Shown: positions 11,512-24,196 of the stretch, in pieces
How positions within the stretch are numbered: position 1 is the first letter of the stretch
Layout of the letters: each line of letters begins with the position of its first letter
Assembly: GCA_963920665.1 (NCBI GenBank)
Contig: OY987265.1
Span: forward strand, 8,251,001-8,315,000
Direction: 5' to 3'
DNA length: 64,000 nucleotides
DNA from: Straminergon stramineum
Taxonomy: Eukaryota > Streptophyta > Bryopsida > Hypnales > Calliergonaceae
The notes under the pieces: generated by a model
The model's input: the letters and a program-made list of their open reading frames with translations, nothing else
What the model was told of the DNA's origin: nothing
Databases searched by the model: none
Program-made: the position numbers and the translations under genes

Positions 11512-11805
11512 TTATCTTAGATGTTTTTTGGGGGTTTGGAGGGCCGTTTTGGGCTTGTTCCTGGCACTGTTCCCCTAGCAGTTTGGGAATGGTCGTTGTC
11601 AGATTTTATTTTATTTTAATTAAAATTTTAAAAATAAAAAAAGGGTTGAAATTTTTTGCAATTTTTTTAAACAAACAAACAAACAAACAAATGACGTGGC
11701 AGTTGCTATGCCACGTTAGATAGCTGTTGTGGGGCAGTTCCTAGGGTCTGGGAAATCAGGGGAACACGCATCCCTCCAAGGGCCCAGAAAAACATCTAAT
11801 GATAA
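11512..11805. mobile_element. MITE absent from copy B
   Basis: An insertion of about 290 bp relative to copy B, with inverted ends TTAGATGTTTTTTGGGGG and the complement of a right end reading TTAGATGTTTTTCTGGGC. It contains an (AAAC)5 tract (11670-11690) and an 8-bp perfect hairpin stem, ACGTGGCA/TGCCACGT (11694-11716). The target duplication could not be resolved, so the superfamily is undetermined. Confidence 0.65.
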
Positions 11806-11990
11806 CTGCAACGACCCTGGATTAAGTTATTCATGTTACGAGATAAGTTTACAATACATCTGTTTTTAACATTTTACATGGGAAAAATGGGAGAAATTTA
11901 CAGTGATATTTGTGGAGACTCTCAATATGAATAGCACTAATACAAACAATGGATTGGGTAAAAATATTCCTTCTTCTGTAAAAAGTTATC

Positions 11991-12079
11991 CTCCCTATGT
12001 TTCTAAATAATTACGGAGTACAAGTGTTTCATATGTGTTTTACAAAGGAAAAATAAATAAATTTTAGAAACAAAGGGAG
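11991..12079. mobile_element. Stowaway-like MITE, copy A
   Basis: 89 bp with CTCCCTATGTTTCTAAA at the left and its near-complement (TTTAGAAACAAAGGGAG) at the right, as in Stowaway/mariner MITEs of flowering plants. It is shared with copy B (22213-22303), so it entered before the duplication. Confidence 0.75.
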
Positions 12080-12275
12080 TGAAAAGTTATAATCAAAGTT
12101 ATAATCATATAAAAGTTCATTTTGTAACATTCACTATTAGGAAAAATTGTTTAGTACTTGAATTGCACCTCTGAGTTGTCTGGTTTATTAATATCTGTCA
12201 CTCCATATGTAATTGGGTGACTGACAGCATACATGAAGGCGAAAAAAACCATCCGTGGAATTCAACTCACCACTG

Positions 12276-12528
12276 CCAATATATGGCTGGGGTGGATTGA
12301 CCCCCTTGCTCGTCCCCAAGTAAAAACCCTGAAATTTTTTATTTTTCACACATGATAAATTTTGCAAATTTTGAATTCATATTTGCAATCAGAGGCCCCA
12401 AATTACCTTGAAGAGGTAAAGAAGATAAATTTTTGAAGCACAAAATAGGGGGTAATTTTTTTTACATGCACCCCTGGAATGACTTGGGGGGATGAGTGAG
12501 GGGTCAATCCACCCCGGCCCCAATACAT
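12276..12528. mobile_element. Mutator-like MITE with 9-bp target duplication
   Basis: The 235-bp element (12285-12519) has about 37-bp inverted ends starting GGCTGGGGTGGATTGACCCC and GGCCGGGGTGGATTGACCCC. It is flanked by CCAATATAT and CCAATACAT. Copy B has the single uninterrupted site CCAATACAT. Nine-base duplications indicate Mutator-like elements. Its interior is related to the element at 31164-31431. Confidence 0.85.
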
Positions 12529-13181
12529 GATGCACCTTCCCAAAGAGCTAGAAAATTATTCCTGAAGGGTCCAATATAATGAATGATGAAAATTTCACTT
12601 TGGAAGGTAACTGTGGATTATACAGTACTAAAGTACAACATACATTTCATTACCTTCCTTAGCTTGAAGCTCTCTCAATGGTTTCTTTCAACTCATGTAA
12701 CTTACACTGTAGCACTATGTACAATTCTCTCTCTAAGAAAAGGATCATGTTTAGAAAATTCATAGAAATGTGAGCAAGATTTTGGGGAACAAAATTACAT
12801 CGGGATTGTGAACAATGCAGCTGGGACCTGTTGCTTTCATAGTTGTGATGCTTGTTACACAAGCTTTCAATTATTGAGATATTGCAAAATCTAACAGAAT
12901 GATTCAGTTAGTTCCGCAAATATCATAGTGTTACACAATTCCATTTTCCAAACACCTCGTTTTGAATACTTTATTCAATATAATATCACAGTGGAAAAAT
13001 TTCCCCCAATTGACTGTTGACTTTCAACCCACTGAACATACTGATACAGAAACCAAACAGAAAATGACAATACCCAGAGTAGCTCTCCTTCTTATCACAC
13101 TCTCTAATATCACATTCTGGTAAATACTGGAAATTCGTCCTGAGTTTTACACATGTGATTGGACAGCTATCACTTATTAAC

Positions 13182-13372
13182 TACACTAAATAGGGGTATT
13201 AAGGGGATCAAAAGATTAAAGGGATTGATTCTAGAAAATTGTAGATGTTTGAAACATGATGTACATCACCCGAACACTCCAATAACTACTAATGTACAAT
13301 AAAGGTAGATATTTATTTAGTGTGGAATGTTGATTAATTAGTATGGTCCCCTTAATACCCTTGTTTAGTGTA
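13182..13372. mobile_element. Mariner-type MITE with TA target site
   Basis: 187 bp (13184-13370) bounded by TA, with inverted ends CACTAAATAGGGGTATTAAG and CACTAAACAAGGGTATTAAG. Copy B has no insertion at the matching place (near 23188). It fits a Tc1/mariner-type MITE. Confidence 0.8.
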
Positions 13373-14374
13373 CCTCCTTTAAACAACTCTGGTAGGAGAT
13401 TTGGGTCTTCAGAGTGAGAAGCAAAAGAGGTCTATGTGTTATACATGTGTATTCCTATTGACCCGCAGTTGTATTAAATCTCTACTTGCCATTTGCATTG
13501 AATAGGACCAAATGTTTGATAGACTGCAAAAAACAAGTTCAAACAATCGCACTATTCTCAAATACAGTCGATGCATTTATCCAAGCATTGAAAAAAGTCT
13601 TGCGATGAGCTTACCAGAATTGCTATTGGTGATCTCTTTAGTACGGAGAAAATATTGTTGGTACATTCTAACTTACCAACTGATGTAGGGGTGGCGAGTC
13701 AGTCTATGAGTGCTAAACAATTGTTGGGCCTATCTTACATAACAGAAACGAACTGGAAGTAGCTATGGCCTACTGGAGATTTTATACTCCAGGGTATCAT
13801 AGCCAACACATCAACTCAAAGGAGCAAATCTCTTTGTGTTCTAGATGGGATTGGAAACTAATTATCCTTCTACCCCGGTTGAGGCTTCGATAGGACTTCC
13901 TCAATTCACTCTTTCCATTCACTCACATCACATATTCCATCATCTTCTCCTTAAACTTTATGACCTAAGAAACAGAGTCGGGTATACATGATCTCCTATC
14001 TACATGCATGAAGTTGCTGTATATTTAGGAGCAAGTTTTCAGGAGACCGTTGTCAAGCCAGATTTGCAAGGAAAACACATTGGAACCTTAATTTAATGAT
14101 TGCTTTAAGATGAAGTGCATTTGAGAGTTCAGAAATGTCTCGCCTAATGAGCATCCATTATGCTCCTGTAGTTCTATAGCAAGTAAAATGAGTATGAATT
14201 TCCCAAATTCAAGGGAAACTGATAGCACTTTCCAACTCTCTAGTGAATCCAATAGACTAATGTTGCTCAGGGGACACCCCCAGGCCCTAAACATATAGTA
14301 TATACACTAACTGAGTGTCTCTTGAGCAGCTCTCAAGCAAATCAAAAAGAAATTTAGTTATCGAGCAAACAAGT

Positions 14375-14569
14375 TCAGCTGTCTTCTTTGTCATCATCTT
14401 CAACATCCCCACCTTCATTGTCTTCAACGTCCCCACCTTCATCGACTTCCTCCTCGTCATCTTCGTTTTCCAGCTCGAGATGGTCAATCCAGACGTCCAC
14501 ACAGCGTAACTCCGCTTCATTAAACATCTAACGTTCGTCCAAGTTAATCAAAGGCTTGACGGAAGCCAT
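14375..14569 (-). pseudogene. Small acidic-tail gene, copy A (nonsense)
   Basis: Reading from the ATG at 14569 gives MASVKPLINLDER, then a TAG at codon 14 (14528-14530), then MFNEAELRCVDVWIDHLELE and an acidic tail of Asp/Glu/Gly up to TGA at 14375. The intact relative at 36219-36422 has Gln (CAG) at the position of this TAG, so it is a one-step nonsense change. Copy B has the same TAG, so it predates the duplication. An internal ATG directly after the stop could still give a short acidic peptide. Function unknown. Confidence 0.6.
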
Positions 14570-15816
14570 GGTCACCAACCCAACAACAATGTGTTCCAAG
14601 TATTAGGAGCTCCTAAGTAACAAGAAAATCTACAATACTTCCATTCTTCCTTCTTGACTTAAAGATATATATCCTTGTACTATAGAACTAGAACTAGATC
14701 CCAAAACTTTGACAAGAGCGGTCGTGGGAATGGAGCAAGAGCTCTACATAAGCAAGACTTCTATAATCAAGGAGGACAGGAGGATGAGCTCTCTGTGCAA
14801 TCTAGTGTGCTGATTTGATGGCAACTTGGCATTAACTAAACAAAGCTCCCTTGGCCTTTCATTAGCTTAAATAGTTTTTTTGTATTGAGTCCTATGTACC
14901 AGAGAAGGCCAAAAGGGGTCTACAATAGTCTTATCGAAATGGAACTTAGATACATATTGTAGAAGTTTTGTATTGTAGGACTAAACTTGTAGTTGATAAA
15001 ATCAAATGTCCCAGTAAAGCATTTGAGTGCTTTCTTGACCTTAGGCTTTACCAAGCTAGGGATAAATTCATTACCGATAGTATTGCCAAGACTCTCTTGG
15101 CTGCTAAATTAGGTGGCAATTTGAGAGAGGCAGGATTGCTAGGATTGGTTACTGTGTGTTAAGAAGGTTGGTTTGTTCCGATTCGATTTTGCTAGTGCCT
15201 TGTGGAAAGGGAAGTAGTGCAAGGTAGTGCTAGGAGCCTCCTATATCAATATTATTCAAAGAGGAAGAATCTCTATAAATATAGGTGGTAAAACATTCAT
15301 CAAGACTAAAAACTTATAGCATTTTGAAATCCAATAGTGTGGTAAAATTAATTTTCATCATTAGTGTGCCGGTGGTGCCTGCTTGTGAGAATTTTCTCTT
15401 ATTTCCAAGTGTACACACAAATCCTGTCTCTTGATGGGAGCCATTCATTCAGTGTGTAGCACACATGTGTTGCCTGTCCCACCTCCTTCGCAGATTCTGA
15501 TTCGGAATGTGATATTAGAATTTCCAAATTTTATCATCGGTGGTCAAGAATTTGTTTCTAAGTTCTCCCCGAATCCAAATTTGGGAGTCCCTTGCAAGGG
15601 AGTATCTAGAAAAGGGGTTGGAGTTCCACTTGAGAGGAGCGTGTAGTAGGAATTTGGCCAATTAAATAGTGGATGTGGGCTTGCATGGAAGTGGCGTCAG
15701 TTACGTCTATTTATACAATCGGATTATTTGTATCACAATCCGAATGCAACCTCATAATTTGGAGGTCGTAGGCAAGTAAACATTTGACAAAAGCTACAAT
15801 AAAAGTAGCAACCACT

Positions 15817-17880
15817 CTCTTCTATTCTTTTTCCATATTGACAGAGTAGTCCAAGATTTTTTCATCGTTGGGTCATGTATGATTGAAGTATCCTCATTTA
15901 GGGTATGTAACTCAAATCTAGAAACTGAGTTGATGGAAAAGTACTTCACTGTTCATGCAACTCAAAATATATTAGTTTCCACATGCAATTGAGATGTAGA
16001 TTGGAGTCATGTACTCGCTTCGTAATTCCACCGAGGCCTTTCGATCCACAATTAATTGAGAAGAAGTTGATCATAAGGCAAAACCCCTCCCTCCTCTGGT
16101 TTCTATTTTGATACTCAATTTATCAAGATCTGATTTCTTCACTATCAATCACCTAATATAATAAATTTATCATGGAGATTTTGATAGGAAAGACAAATCA
16201 AAGTCTACTCTTTTGGTCAAAAAGAGAGCATCTTTAGCGACTCGCATGACTCAACATGTATTGCTCTTGATTGGTCGCGTTTTGGTACTCACGCTTCATC
16301 CTCTAAGTATTGAATTAGGGTTGTCCCAAGACCACCTTAATTTCAAGTTCTTTGTAGGGCAGTTTACAAAGCTTTCTGAAATTTAACGCAATTTCGTGTA
16401 GGTTCCAAATCCGACAAGTAGATGCAATTTTGATTTCTATCATACCAATTTTAGACACAGTTGTAACCACAAACAACAACAAAAGGGGTCTAACCAATCG
16501 AGTCTCATCCAAGGAGCTTTGAGAGCAATACGCAAGCCACACCTGGTTCTCGTCACCAAAATGTGAGCCCTAAATCCCAAATGTTTGTAATTTGGAGACT
16601 ACATGGTCTCAAATTGTTGTAATCTCTAGTTCACAACCATCCCCACCTACATGACAAAAAATTGTATGTACGACTAAAGCAGCACAAGGTTTGCAATTTT
16701 GCATACACGGCCTCTGAAACCCCCTGCTGAGCCAACACTGAAAGTGGAGCGAATTAGGGTCTTTGTACTTTGGTATGCGAGTTCACCATGAGTATTGCGA
16801 AGACAACTGTGTTTGAAACTCCTTGTTCGGCGAAGATGAATTATAACTTACAAGAAAATGCAACTAACATTTTTCCCAGAATTTTAAAGAAAATTGATGC
16901 GAATGTTACTAGAGTGTTTATGGCTACTAGGGTATGTAAGGTAGTGTGCTCATGAAGCACCCCTTGAAGGGCTGGTTAGCCTTTGTGATGGGTTTCAATG
17001 CATGAAAGTATTTTTCCTTGCTTCTCACTTGAAGAGAAATTGATGCGGAATGAAACACAAGTGGTTTCGTATTTTTTTGCAACATTTATGAATTATTTAT
17101 GAATTTTCAAAGAATTTTGTCGTACGTACCTATTCCTAATCATAGGCCTTGCAAAACCCATACACGAGCAATCTAGAAAAAAATATGGCTTTATCAAAAA
17201 CAAGCATTGCAGCATGTAAAAAGTAATACACAAGGTTCCAATATGCAACCATTACTAAACTTATACAGACCTTAGATTCTTGAGCATCTATAAGAAGTCT
17301 AAGCAATTGGGCTACCAATTTTCATTGGTGGCTAGTGCCCACTTAGTTTGAAATGGACCTACCTTGGCTCTTATTCCATCCATTAGCAAAGTATGAACCA
17401 AGATCTAACAAATCTTCTTACGCCCTCACAATATCGACAGTCCATCACATAACTATTTCACAATTGTTTACTACTCATTTTAAAGCTTTATGTAGGGACA
17501 GTTTGAAGAAGAGGGCTGCAATAACAACCCACTACTAGATATCAAATGCAACACCTACATTTGGACCAAAAAGTATTACTTTTTTTTAGATGTTGAATAT
17601 ACAACAAGACTTACAGTACCCCACAACTAAGTTATAGACAATGTTTCCAAGACCTTTCATAAACTAGTTTCACAAACCAAGTTTTGTGAATGCTCACCAA
17701 TCAATTCTCAAAAAATTACACATGGTGGTTATATATTATAGTGGCAACCAAGTGGTTAAGGTTAAATCATATTAATCCCAATGTCTTTGAGACAAATCCA
17801 TGATTCTTTGTGAAAGGTCGAATTTAGTTGGTGAAGTGAAAGATGTGTTGTTTTAATGATCTTTATCTTAGACCTATGTA
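15817..17880. other. Unassigned stretch
   Basis: AT-rich sequence with only short ORFs and no recognised protein, RNA or transposon ends. Confidence 0.4.
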
Positions 17881-17929
17881 GATGTGTGCATTCCAATATG
17901 TATAAGCACAGTGGAGTTGTGCTTACTGA

Positions 17930-19099
17930 CTATGACATTTCTCCAACTAAGGCAAATTGAGGGAGTCAAAGAGAAAAGCTCAAATTGGGAGTTTGGCTTG
18001 TATTCTAGAGGGTCATTTTCAAAGAAGAATTGTGATAGTTCAAGAGTATTTTGTAACAATTTTTGTGTCTTCAATGAAATTGCAACCTTTAATTGGATAG
18101 AAATGAAAGCTTGCATTGTTGGTATGCAAGATGTTAGGCTTTGAGGTGCTCAAATTAGATGTAAATAGGGCATAGCACACCAAATTGTTTCTAATCTTAT
18201 GAAGCTTTTCTAGCTTTGAGGGAGTGTTATCTCCCTGAGGTCTTCGAATAGAAGATGTGAGCTTAACTTTTGTGGCAAACAATAATTGGAACAACTTGTA
18301 GTTGTTGATCAATAGGCATTTGTTGAAGCAATTCAAGTGAGATGATAATAACATTTTGCTTGTGTACATTGAGAAAATATATTCAAGCTCTTAGCTTCAA
18401 CAATGGTGTTGAAGTCAAAAAAAATTCTCAAGGATTTGTAGAAGGCACAAAAGCTTGCATTTGTTCAAGCTCATGTACATTAGAATGTGGACAATTGGAA
18501 GAATGTCACATGGACAAACAAATTGTCTTTTGAGGTTGGCAAGCATTCATAGTTGATACGAGTTTGGCATCAAGTTTAGGAAAGGTATTCATGGAATTGT
18601 TTATATCCTAACTTTATGTCTATTCATATTTATGTCATGACATGGGATGCTTTTAGTGGCTATCATAAGTCTCCCATAGTCATCATGCCTAGAGGTTTTA
18701 GGAGAATTGTTGTTGATTTTGTTGACATTATATACAAGGGAGTAGTGTTTAACTTCTATTTATTCCATGATGATCCGAATGACATGATTATGATGGAGGA
18801 TGGTGCTTTAATGCGTCGTAGTTAGCCATCTAATAGGTGGAGAGAAGCTCATGGCATGACAAAATTAAATTGGCTCCCTAAATTCCCAAATTTGAACCTT
18901 GTAATGAATCTAATTATAGAAAATTGTGAAAGACCATGTTTAGAACAAATACCAACCACAAAATATGAAGCAAATGGTTGTTGGAATTCACTATGTAGAG
19001 GAAAGAGTCTCTAAAGACGTGCTTGATCTTCACATTTCCACAATGCTTCATAGAATGAAGGCTATTATTGATGCTCAAGGTGGTAGTATGAGATATTAA
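17930..19099 (+). pseudogene. Tc1/mariner transposase remnant
   Basis: Conceptual translation across several frames and stops shows the order of a Tc1-type transposase. Blocks seen are QKLAFVQAHVH, NWKNVTWTNKLSFEVGKHS, then MTWDAFSGYHKSPIVIMPRG (18628 on), YLFHDDPNDMIMMEDGALMR, WREAHGMTKLNW, FPNLNLVMNLI and the terminal MKAIIDAQGGSMRY before TAA at 19097. Families of this kind carry a DDE catalytic triad; here the first block reads WTNK instead of WTDE, so the first Asp is lost. In-frame stops and frameshifts are frequent. It may have mobilised mariner-type MITEs in the past, but its own inverted ends were not found. Confidence 0.8.
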
Positions 19100-20899
19100 A
19101 CATCATGCCCCCAAATCCAAATTAATGTATATTTTATACTTTTCTATGTGAAAATATTATATAACTTGAAAACAATCTGTCTAAGCTTTTCCATTGCAAT
19201 TTAAGGTTCATAATATTATGAAAATTTGAATACTTGACAACAATTTGAATTTTGTAGTCTTAACTCTTAAATGCCCAAGCCTTTTCAAGTGTGTTTTGAC
19301 TATGAAAAAAGAACATTGGCTTGTAGTTATCCTCAATGAAGCAAATTGTTTTTTTTTTCAAATCTAATTGTATAGATATTAATAGAGCTTGTTTATTAGT
19401 ATGTGCACCAATTTTGAGTGCGAAATCTCCTAGGGGTTGTGAGATAATACAAAGGGAAATATACATTCTTCATTTTTAGTACGTTGTCTTTGTCCACAAT
19501 GTTTCAAAAATTTGCATATATATGTTTGGGGGGATTGGAGGTAACATGACCAACTTCAAAGAGTGTTAGCACACTAAAATGCAATTCCAAAAAACTTCAT
19601 TTCACATGAAAAGACATGCATCAAACTCATTACACAATCCACCTTGCAATTGTTGAAATGTAATATTTGTTTATAAGTAGAAATTGCAAATAGCTTCAAA
19701 TATACACTTGCATGTTGAAATTTTCAATGGTGAAAATCATGAAAAGACTTTAAACTTTTCATTGGGACAACTCTCAAAGCAAATGGATAAGTACAATTTC
19801 TTAGATTTCAAATGAAATGAAATTGCCAAGCTTTGCATAAAGCCAGGAAATGAAGTAAAATTAGCAAGCCTTACACTACACTTTTAGTACACATATGCCT
19901 TTGAAGACCTCTCAATAATTGAATATGTACTTTTCTCAATGAAAAATGAAAGTTTTTCCATAGTTAACCCTCAAAACTGCTTGAAAAAATTTGTAGACTA
20001 GTCACAAGAATTTAACTGACTACATAGAAATGGGCCTAAAATTTCAGATTGACCATATATGGTTGATTGGGGAGTTAGGGGTTAATAACGTTGAAGCTTG
20101 AAAAGTGCATGTCCATATTTTAGGTGATGGGTACTTCACATAGTCAAAACATGGAAGTCTATATGAGCCTACTATTGGTTCTTTCTACATTTAGAGAAAA
20201 TCCATTCAGAAAATTCATAACTACTTCATACAGTATCCAAATAATGTATGCTATAGTGTGTTAAAATCCTCTTTGGGTAGCCAATAAGAAGTAAATAAAA
20301 ATACAATTTAAGCTCAATAATGCTCAATTGTAATTAGTGAAGATGATAGGTATGCTCATTTATATTTATAGTTCTAGATTCATTGCAACCTTCTAAGTTG
20401 TTTTCTTTGTGGCATGAATATTAGACAATTGACTACCCTACGTGAAGGTTGGATTTGACAAAAATTAAGTCATTTTTTGTAAGAAAAAAAGTGGCACATG
20501 TCATCTTGTGAATAGTGTGAGATGACATACACCCCTCAGAATCGGATGTGTAAATTCAATTTCAGTACTTGAGTGCCAAATCAGACCTTCATGTAAGGTA
20601 ATCTTAGTCCGTGAGCATCAGCACACCTTCAATTATTTGTTTCGGTGTTAATTACCCCCCTGCACATGTCAGCCAGCCTTAGTTTGTCATCAGGAGGCGG
20701 TCAAGACAGAGTTTCAGCGTGCCCACTTTCTGCAATGGCCAGCGTCTTGGAAGTCATCTACTGTAATAGTTACCAGATCTTTAGTTACAGGATGATCATA
20801 TTGGTGGCAGTTCCGTTTGCGGTGCTCAGGCAATCCATGGCTCTGGTCTTTCAGCTCTTCATTTGGGGGACATCTTTAGGTTTGGATGAGATGTCCACC
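19100..20899. other. Unassigned stretch
   Basis: No gene recognised. An isolated TTAGGGGTTAA motif occurs at 20076-20085 without a convincing partner end. An 86-codon ORF at 20645-20905 has no recognisable motif. Confidence 0.4.
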
Positions 20900-21251
20900 C
20901 CCTAAATGCTTGGGGCACCAAATTCTGGTGTCGACAATACTTTGAAGTTGAATAAAACCTAATCAAGTTACTATTTTGAGTATTTTATATGTTTGGAAAA
21001 TTCTATTTGAAGTCTAATTTTAGCATCAAAAATCTAATTTTGAAAATGATGAATTATGATTTTTCTATTCAAGATTTTGTGCAAGGATGCCCATTGCAAA
21101 TCTTGATTTTCTAGTGTTGAGGGCTCTTAGAAATGAGCCTCAAACACACTAAATCTTGGAGTAAAAATCACATGAAAAATTCATTCTAAAAAAACTGTAG
21201 AGTACATTTTGAGAAGCCGTAAATTGATTGAGGTTTTGCATGTTATAACCT
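20900..21251. mobile_element. Truncated TTAA-family element
   Basis: Closely similar to the left 350 bp of the element at 40016-40672 (CCCCTAAATGC, then CACCAAA.TCTGGTGT, then TTTGAAGTT). The left TTAA has decayed to CCAC. Similarity stops exactly where copy B of the segmental duplication begins (21252), so the breakpoint of the duplication cut this element. Confidence 0.65.
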
Positions 21252-22212
21252 TATTAAATATTTTCCAAGAAATCACATTATATTATAACTTCACCTAGAA
21301 GTTACCAAGTAAATATTCAAGCATGGTTTTTGTTATTAATTTGATCTAGAATTTGTCATATCTTGTTGGAAATTGGAAGAAGATTCTAGTCTCATCCCTT
21401 CTTTCCTGGGATTGGAATCTTATCTCTTCCTCATTGTGTTGTGCCTATTGTAAAACACAATTGATTTTCTTCCATCTAATGCATCATGACCAAATAAACA
21501 AGAGAGAATCCAATATATATGCATTATTCAAACATCAAATTAAAATTTTGAAATACTAAATTTTGGTATACCCGAAATTGACCCTAGAGGCCTAGACTAC
21601 CTTTATGAAAAGGGTGCACATTTCTATGGCAAGAATCTTTTAGTTTTTTAGTTTTTTTTTGGAGACAAGTTACCTTATTACACCCCATTTGAATGCATGG
21701 TGCCAATTGAAACTCTGCAGCCTTTTTTTCCGATACCGGTGGTGCAGTATCTTACTGGCAGCACTGGATGGGTACTGCGTTTCTGATAAGCTGCCATGAC
21801 TGGACAGTCAGAGTCCACAGATGCCCACTCCAGTTAAGTTACTGTCAAAGCCATGTCAACCCAGATCATAGATTTCGTATCCCAACCCAAAAGAGCAGCA
21901 CCTGAGTTCAGTTATATCCCATTCACCACTTCACTCTGCAGAATCGTGCCCTCGTGCAACGAATTGTTTACGTCAAGACTGGGACTCTCTTATCAGTGGA
22001 AGAAAATCCTCGGATAACGGAAGCGACGCTGGATTAAGTTATTCATGTCATGATATGAATTTACAGTAAGTTACATATGTTTCTAACATTTTATATGGGA
22101 AAAATGGGAGATGTTTCTACCAGTGACATTTGTGAAGATTCTTCAATATGAATAGCACTAATACAAACAATGGATTGGGTAAAAATATTTCTTCTTTTGT
22201 CAAAAGTTTTTA

Positions 22213-22303
22213 CTCCCTATGTTTCTAAATAAATACGGAGTAAGAGTGTTTCCCATGCATTTTACAAAGAAAAAAACCAATATTTTCTTAGAAACAAAGG
22301 GAG
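22213..22303. mobile_element. Stowaway-like MITE, copy B
   Basis: Same element and same position as 11991-12079. The left flank TA and the CTCCCTATGTTTCTAAATAA start are better preserved here. Confidence 0.75.
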
Positions 22304-24196
22304 TCAAAAATTATAATCATATAAAAGTTCATTTTGTAACATGCTTTATGAGGAAAAATTATTTTGTACTTGAATTGCACCTGTGAGTTTGTTTGGTTTA
22401 TTAATATCTGTCACTCCATCTGTAATTGGATGCCTCACTACCTTTGGGAAGGTGGAAAGTCCATCCGTGGAATTCAACTCGCCACTGCCAATACATGCAC
22501 CTTCCCAAAGAGGTAGAAAATTATCCCCTAGGAGTCCAAGCTAATTATAAAATTTTCACTTCAGAAGGTCACTATGGACTGTAAGGTAGAAAATTCCAAA
22601 AGGTGCTTCTATCATTCAAAAAAGCTGGGTGTGATCTCCTATTGTTATTGAAATATTTCATTACCTTCCTTAGCTTGAAGCTCTCTCAATGGTTTCTTTC
22701 AACTCATAGCTCTATGTACTGTATTGTACAACTCTCTCTCTAAGAAAAGGATCATGTTTAGAAAATTCATAGAAATGTGAGCAAGATTTTGGGGAACAAA
22801 ATTACATCGGGATTGTGAACAATGCAGCTGGGACCTGTTGCTTTCATAGTTGTGATGCTTGTTACACAAGCTTTCAATTATTGAGATATTGCAAAATCTA
22901 ACAGAATGATTCAGTTAGTTCCGCAAATATCATAGTGTTACACAATTCCATTTTCCAAACACCTCGTTTTGAATACTTTATTCAATACAATATCACAATG
23001 GAAAAATTTCCCTCAATTGCCTGTTGACTTTCAACCCACTCAACATACCGATACAGAAACCAAATAGAAAATGATGATACCCAGAGACCACTCCTCCTTA
23101 TCATCACACTCTCTAATATCACATTCTGGTAAATACGGAGAATTCAACCTGAGTTATACACATGTGATTGGACAGCTGTCACTTTATTAACCACCTCCTT
23201 TTGGTAGGAGATTTGGGTCTTCAAAATGAGAAGCAAAAGAGGTCTGTGTAATATACACGTGTATTCCTATTGACTTGCAATTGCATTAAATCTCTACTCG
23301 CCATTTGCATTGAATAGGATCGGATGTTTGATAGATTGCAAGAAACAAGTTCAAACAATTGCACTATTCTCAAATATAGTAGAATGATGCATTTATCCAC
23401 ACATTGAAAAAACTCTTGTGATGAACTTATTAGAATCGCTATCGGAGATCTCTTCAGTACGGAGAAAATATTGTTGGTACATTCTACCTGTTGAACCAAG
23501 TGTGGCGAGTTGGTCTATGAGTGTTGGACTAGTTGGACTATTAGTGGGCCTAACATGCACAATGGAAACGAATTGGAAGCAACTATGGCTTGTCAGAGAT
23601 CTTAATACTCCAGGGTATTATGGCCAATACATCGGCTCAAAGTAACAAATCTCTTTGTGTTCTAGCTGGGATATGAAGCTAATTATCCTTCTACCCCGAT
23701 TGAGGCTTCAATAAGTCTTCCTCAATTCACTCTTTCGATTCACTCATAGCACATATTCCGTCATCTTCTCCTTAAACTTCATGACCTAAGAAATAGAGTT
23801 AGGCATAGATATTCTCCTATCTATAGACATGAAGTTGCTGCAAATTCAAGAGTAAGTTTTTAGGAGACCATTGTCAAGCCAGATTTGCAAGGAAAACACA
23901 TTGAAACCATAAAGTAATGATTGCTTTCAAATGAAGCACATAGGAGAGTTCAAAAATGTCTCACCTAATGATCAGCCATTATTTTCCTACAATCCTGTAG
24001 CAAATAAAATAAGTACAAATTTCACGAACTTGAGGTTAACCGACAACACTTTCCAACTCTCTAGTGAATCTAGTGGACTACTACTGCTCAGGGGACACCC
24101 CCCAGCCCTTGAACGTACAATATATACATTGAGTGGGTGTCTCCTTAGTAGCGCTCTACCAAATCAAAAAGAAATTCAGTTTCCAAGTAAACAAAT

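Larger units (their letters stand above)
10316..15816. repeat. Segmental duplication copy A
   Basis: This 5.5-kb block is collinear and similar to 21252-25712 (copy B) in the same orientation. Homology begins at TATTAAAT and ends at AGTAGCAACCACT in both. Most of the length difference comes from four small transposons present only here (10876-11321, 11512-11805, 12285-12519, 13184-13370). A minus-strand small acidic-tail ORF with a nonsense codon lies near 14.4-14.6 kb. No other gene is evident. Confidence 0.85.

Noticed and set aside
19963..20085. Short candidate between TTAACCCTCAAAAC and GAGTTAGGGGTTAA
   Set aside because: Only the first seven bases of the ends agree; it could be chance.
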